Assembly (NCBI GenBank): GCA_027625915.1 | Contig: JANTQA010000036.1 | Span: 7,337,001 to 7,401,000 of the forward strand | Direction of reading: 5' to 3' | From: Anaeramoeba flamelloides | Taxonomy: Eukaryota > Metamonada > Anaeramoebidae | DNA length: 64,000 nt | Shown here: positions 60,308 through 64,000 of the stretch, piece by piece | Layout: the number at the start of each line of letters is the position of its first letter | Numbering within the stretch: position 1 is the first letter of the stretch | The notes under the pieces: model-generated | The model's input: only the letters and a program-made list of their open reading frames with translations | Told to the model about the DNA's origin: nothing | The model's database searches: none | Translations under genes and position numbers: made by a program

Positions 60308-60552
60308 TATGATCATATAAGCTAAATTTCAAAATTAGTGGCAAACTTTTTGATTATTATTTTTTTCAATTTTCATTTATCTTTCAAAAATAAAATTAAT
60401 TACACTATATTTTTATTTATTAATCTATATAGGTTATTATCTCTAAACACTTTCGTAAAATACATTTTAATTCAAAAAAAAAAAAAAAAACATCATACAA
60501 ATTTTTTTCTGATGAAAAATCTGAACTTATTTTTGAAATTTAGCTTAGATGA
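60308..60552. mobile_element. Short element with AAGCTAAATTTCAAAA ends
   Basis: TAAGCTAAATTTCAAAA near 60317 is mirrored by TTTTTGAAATTTAGCTTA ending near 60547. The same terminal word occurs at 36301, where it bounds the block of broken coding-like frames. Confidence 0.5.
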
Positions 60553-60856
60553 GAAGATGGATTTAAGTAATTTTTGATTTTTTTTAATTTGGGTATAGGT
60601 ATAGAACTTTTGAATTTCAAATATTTTTGTTTTATGTATTTTTTTTTGTTTTTTTCTTGATTTTAAAAATCAAGAAATTTTTTTGCATCAAAAATAAAAT
60701 ACAGAAAAAAACTGTTGTTAGGATTTTTTTAATTGGTTTAGGGGGTTACTTTGAAAGTGGCGCATTTTTGCCTTCCAGTGGATACTCGGTTATTTATTTA
60801 TTTATTTATTTTAATATACAAGAGTAAATATGAATGTCGTAAAAAGTAGAGTTTTT

Positions 60857-61148
60857 GCAATTTTAGAGATAAATAAAGAGTTTCATGAAATTACACACAA
60901 TTCCATAATATTAAAAGATATCACAATTTTAATTTTTGGTATCAAATGGATTTTAAATATAAAATCGTTTGATAAATACCAATACATTGTTTGAAAAGGA
61001 ATTTTTTTTTAAAATTGGAAAATTTATATTTACCAAACGATTTTTTGATTAAAAGTATTATTAGTCTATTAATCTAATTAGCTATTATATTTGCTATAAC
61101 TAAATTGTAGGTAATTACATGAAACTCTTTATTTATCTCTAAAATTGC
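60857..61148. mobile_element. 292-bp MITE with about 31-bp perfect inverted ends
   Basis: Left GCAATTTTAGAGATAAATAA continues AGAGTTTCATG and is exactly mirrored at 61118-61148. Further inside, AATCGTTTGATAAATA faces TATTTACCAAACGATT. Non-coding interior. Confidence 0.8.
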
Positions 61149-61819
61149 CAAACTTGATTGATTTTTTTATATATCCAATTACCAATTAGATCAAAATATT
61201 TTTTTGATATCATTTTTAATCAATCTATTGAAGTAGTCACTAAGGTATATTGATTTGAATATTTGAAATTTTATATAAAAATTATCTTTTTTTATTTAAA
61301 GTATTTATTATTTCTGTGAAACTTTCTTTAACTTTCTGAAAGTAAAAACTTTTTCAGTCAAAGGTGTTCAGTTTAATTAACGAAATAGAAAATATTCTAT
61401 GAGTTTAATTCATTATTATTCTCTGAAATAACATTTTCATTTTTTAAATCTGAATCATTTTTTCAAATCATTTTAGTTAATTTTTTTTTTTTTAATTTTA
61501 CTTTTTTTTTTTTTTTTTTTCTTTCAATCTTTTTGATTTTTTTTTTAAAAAGTTATTTTTGAAAAAAAAAATGAAACTTTCCAATTAAAATATAGAAAAG
61601 TGAAACTTATATTTTCTTTTAAAATGAATATATTTACAATTAAAAAAATCTTTTTGTAACATTTTTAATTTTCGAAAATAATTGAGAACTTTTACACAAG
61701 ATGTTCTAATGAACGCAAGACTCAAAAATTTATTTTAAACAATTTTTTATATAATCAGTTATTAGTAATATACCTACGTAAATCTGATTTCTGAATATTT
61801 TATGTTTTTTTTTGATAAA

Positions 61820-63060
61820 ATTATATTGATCAAAATAATGTGTGTAAATCGACTTTAATCCGTGTTTTAAAATAATCCATACTTTTTTTTCTTCTTGTTC
61901 CAATGTAACATCCATTTTAATACCCAATAGTATATCCAAGTTCAAATCAATTTTTAATCTAAACCCCTTGATATTTTCAGTAAAATTTTAAAATACAAAT
62001 TCAATTAGTTTACATTGTTTCAAAATTTTTACTCATTTTTTGAATTTTTTTGTTTTTTTGATTGATAAAGATTTTATGAAAAATTTACTCTATTTTTTGA
62101 GATAAATTTTGCAATGGATCCTTTCATTTTTAGAATTTATTTTTAAATAATCGAATTTTAAGAAACCATTACTATATTTAATTTGGGTTTATTGTTGGTT
62201 TCTTTGATCGGTTGATATCTAGATCTTTTATAACAAAAAACACGCTTTTTATTTTGAAACACGGATTAAATTTTTCTATACTCTTTATTTTGTAAACAGC
62301 ATAATATACTAATAACTTTATAAAAGTGAATAATTTCTCGTGATTTTATATTACTCTTCATTATTACTTTGATATAAGCTGATCTTTATAAAATAGCACA
62401 ATTCAGAATAACTCTGAAAATCTACATTTTTTTGATACTATAAATAAATTTTCATCTTTCCATAAAGTAAACTGTGAATGTTAACTAAAATGAAAGGATA
62501 GCATTTGGGGTGTCTATTTTAAATTCGTTTTGAACACTCTCTTAAAATAAAAAAACAATTAATAACAGAACTTTACTGTAGACAAAATAAAGCGTGTGAA
62601 AAAATATAATGTGTGTTTCAAAATAAAAAGCGTGTTTTTTTGTTATAGTTGACCAATACATTAACGGATCAAAGAAACTGACAATAAACCCTAAAAAATA
62701 TGGTATTGGTTTCTTAAAGTTATATTATTTAAAAATAAATTCTAAAAATGAAGGATCAAATTGCAAAATTTATCTCAAAAAATAGAGTAAATTTTTTCAC
62801 AAATTTAATCATAAAAAAAACAAAAAAAATTCAAAAAAAATCAAGAATATTATGGAAAAATTATCAACAATTTGCTTGAATAATTTAAATTTTACTGAAA
62901 ATAACCAAGACCTTTAGATTCAAAATTGATTTGAACTTAGGTATACTATTTGTTAGTAGATTGTATATTGCCTTGTTACAAGAATAAAAAAAAGCACAAA
63001 CAATATTTTGTAACACGGATTATATTCTTTGTGCACGCATTATTTTGATCACTGTATCAG
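61820..63060. mobile_element. About 1.2-kb foldback element, arms about 490 bp
   Basis: Inverted arms, about 61820-62330 and 62560-63060, share complementary words along their whole length: AACACGCTTTTTATTTTGAA against TTCAAAATAAAAAGCGTGTT, GATCAAAATAATG against CATTATTTTGATC, and AAGTTCAAATCAATTTT against AAAATTGATTTGAACTT. Related half-copies lie near 4480-5350 and 37425-37780. No transposase frame. Confidence 0.78.
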
Positions 63061-63083
63061 GATCATTTTTTTATAATTATCCA

Positions 63084-63840
63084 ATGAATAAATCGAAAAT
63101 TTCAGTAAAACCATTTACCCCAATTCCTTGTTTTTTAATTTTTTACCTATTTAATCCATTTTATGACTTACTTAAATCTTTACTTAAAACAAAATAATGT
63201 GTAACTAACAAAAGAAAAAAAAATTAAAGTCTCAGATCAATAATTCAAAAGACAACAAAGAAAAAGAAAAAAAGAAAGAAAAAGTAGACAACAAAAAAAA
63301 GAAATTTGACAAAATTGATCCTAAACCAACAGGCTTTCTTTCGTTTGTTTTGTCTCTTCGTCCAATACAGTTACTTACAAATTTGCTCATATTTTATTTT
63401 TTTTTTGGTTCACTCGTGCCAAACAAATACTCAAGAATTAATTACAAAAAAACATTGGTGTGCTCAATAGTTGGATTTTTGTTTGCAATTTATTATGAAT
63501 ACGGGGTTTGATTTTTTTCTTTTTTTTCTTTTTTTTTCGACTATTTGCTTTTTATTCTTGTACCAACAACAAAAAAAAAATAAAACAAACCTTGAAATTT
63601 CTTTTTGGCCGCTGTGTTATATTTTTAAATAATTGGTTCAAATAAAATTGTACTTCATTCAAAAATTATGAAGAGACTTTTCCAAATTAATTCTAAAAAT
63701 TAAAACAACACAAGCAATACAAAGCACTAACAAGAAACGTTTTTAAAAAAAAAAAACAAAAATCCCCAAGTATTAGCTTTTTAAAAGATTTCTATTTTGA
63801 ACAAACACTCCAAAGATATCAAAAAGTTGATTTTCTCTGA
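63084..63840 (+). CDS. Small membrane protein, three exons, unknown
   Basis: Reconstructed from splice signals. Exons: 63084-63104 (MNKSKIS), 63215-63505 and 63715-63840; introns are 110 and 209 bp (GTAAAA...AAAAG and GTTTGA...ACAAG), all phase 0. The product is about 145 residues. A Lys/Glu-rich head is followed by KFDKIDPKPTGFLSFVLSLR. Two hydrophobic segments follow (IQLLTNLLIFYFFFGSLVP and TLVCSIVGFLFAIYYE), then a basic tail (YKALTRNVFKKKKQK, SISFLKDFYFEQTLQRYQK) ending with TGA at 63838-63840. This suggests a two-pass membrane protein with both ends on one side. No family is recognised. The middle exon is the firmest part; the first exon is the least certain. Confidence 0.5.
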
Positions 63841-64000
63841 AACATAATGAGAAAGTTTTTACTGGTATTTGAATCTATAAGTGGTTTCAAATTATACCAC
63901 ATTATCTTTTTTTCAATCCCTCAAGCTTTCCTTTCCTTGAAAGTTGTCAGTTCAACTCAAAAGATTTCCGTCCAAAAAAAAAAAAAAAAGGCTCCCTCAA
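63841..64000. other. Window end, nothing identified
   Basis: AT-rich sequence with CTTTCCTTTCCTTG and a poly-A run. No gene or repeat is identified. Confidence 0.4.

Noticed and set aside
60627-60827. Plus-strand frame with LIGLGGYFESGAFLPSSGYS
   Set aside because: The rest is Phe/Ile/Lys noise and a TTTA simple repeat. No start, splice site or family supports it, although the central words are unusual.

Overview
The window is nuclear DNA from a very AT-rich eukaryote, most likely an amoeboid or flagellate protist. The evidence is spliceosomal GT-AG introns, eukaryote-only families (Rab GTPase, ubiquitin-specific protease, beta-COP), asparagine and lysine/glutamate runs inside proteins, and very T/A-rich intergenic DNA. 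Protein style and gene spacing fit Anaeramoeba-like metamonads or another AT-rich amoeba. I cannot fix the species from sequence alone.

Layout, left to right. (1) 2.7-3.2 kb, minus: a Tim17/22/23-family membrane protein. (2) 8.6-9.6 kb, plus: a two-exon Rab-like GTPase with a CC prenylation tail. (3) 14.3-15.9 kb, plus: an intronless USP-type deubiquitinase. (4) 23.5-24.4 kb, minus: a Lys/Glu-rich coiled-coil protein. (5) 27.1-31.4 kb, plus: a four-exon coatomer beta subunit, with an apparent +1 A frameshift in exon 1 and a tandem duplication in its last intron. (6) 34.0-34.7 kb, plus: a four-repeat DUF4214-like protein. (7) 40.8-45.0 kb, plus: a 1420-residue type II membrane glycosyltransferase that joins GT4-like, GT69/CAP59-like and GT4-like modules. 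(8) 49.4-50.6 kb, minus: a multipass membrane protein. (9) 53.8-59.0 kb: small exons on both strands, including a candidate protein phosphatase inhibitor-2-like first exon. (10) 63.1-63.8 kb, plus: a three-exon small membrane protein reconstructed from splice signals. Several short exon-like segments (39.8, 40.4, 48.1 and 58.1 kb) cannot be completed.

The gene-poor stretches are largely made of diverged repeats: near-palindromic CAGT-ended, TA-flanked elements; TTAA-flanked elements nested inside one another; foldback elements with arms up to about 490 bp; and AT microsatellites. The recognisable genes point to membrane traffic (Rab, beta-COP), Golgi-type glycan synthesis (the triple glycosyltransferase), ubiquitin removal and organelle protein import. 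They are independent transcription units, not an operon. The most unusual items are the triple-domain glycosyltransferase, the stand-alone DUF4214-like repeat protein upstream of it, the nested TTAA elements, and introns that are T-rich at the 5' end and A/C-rich at the 3' end.
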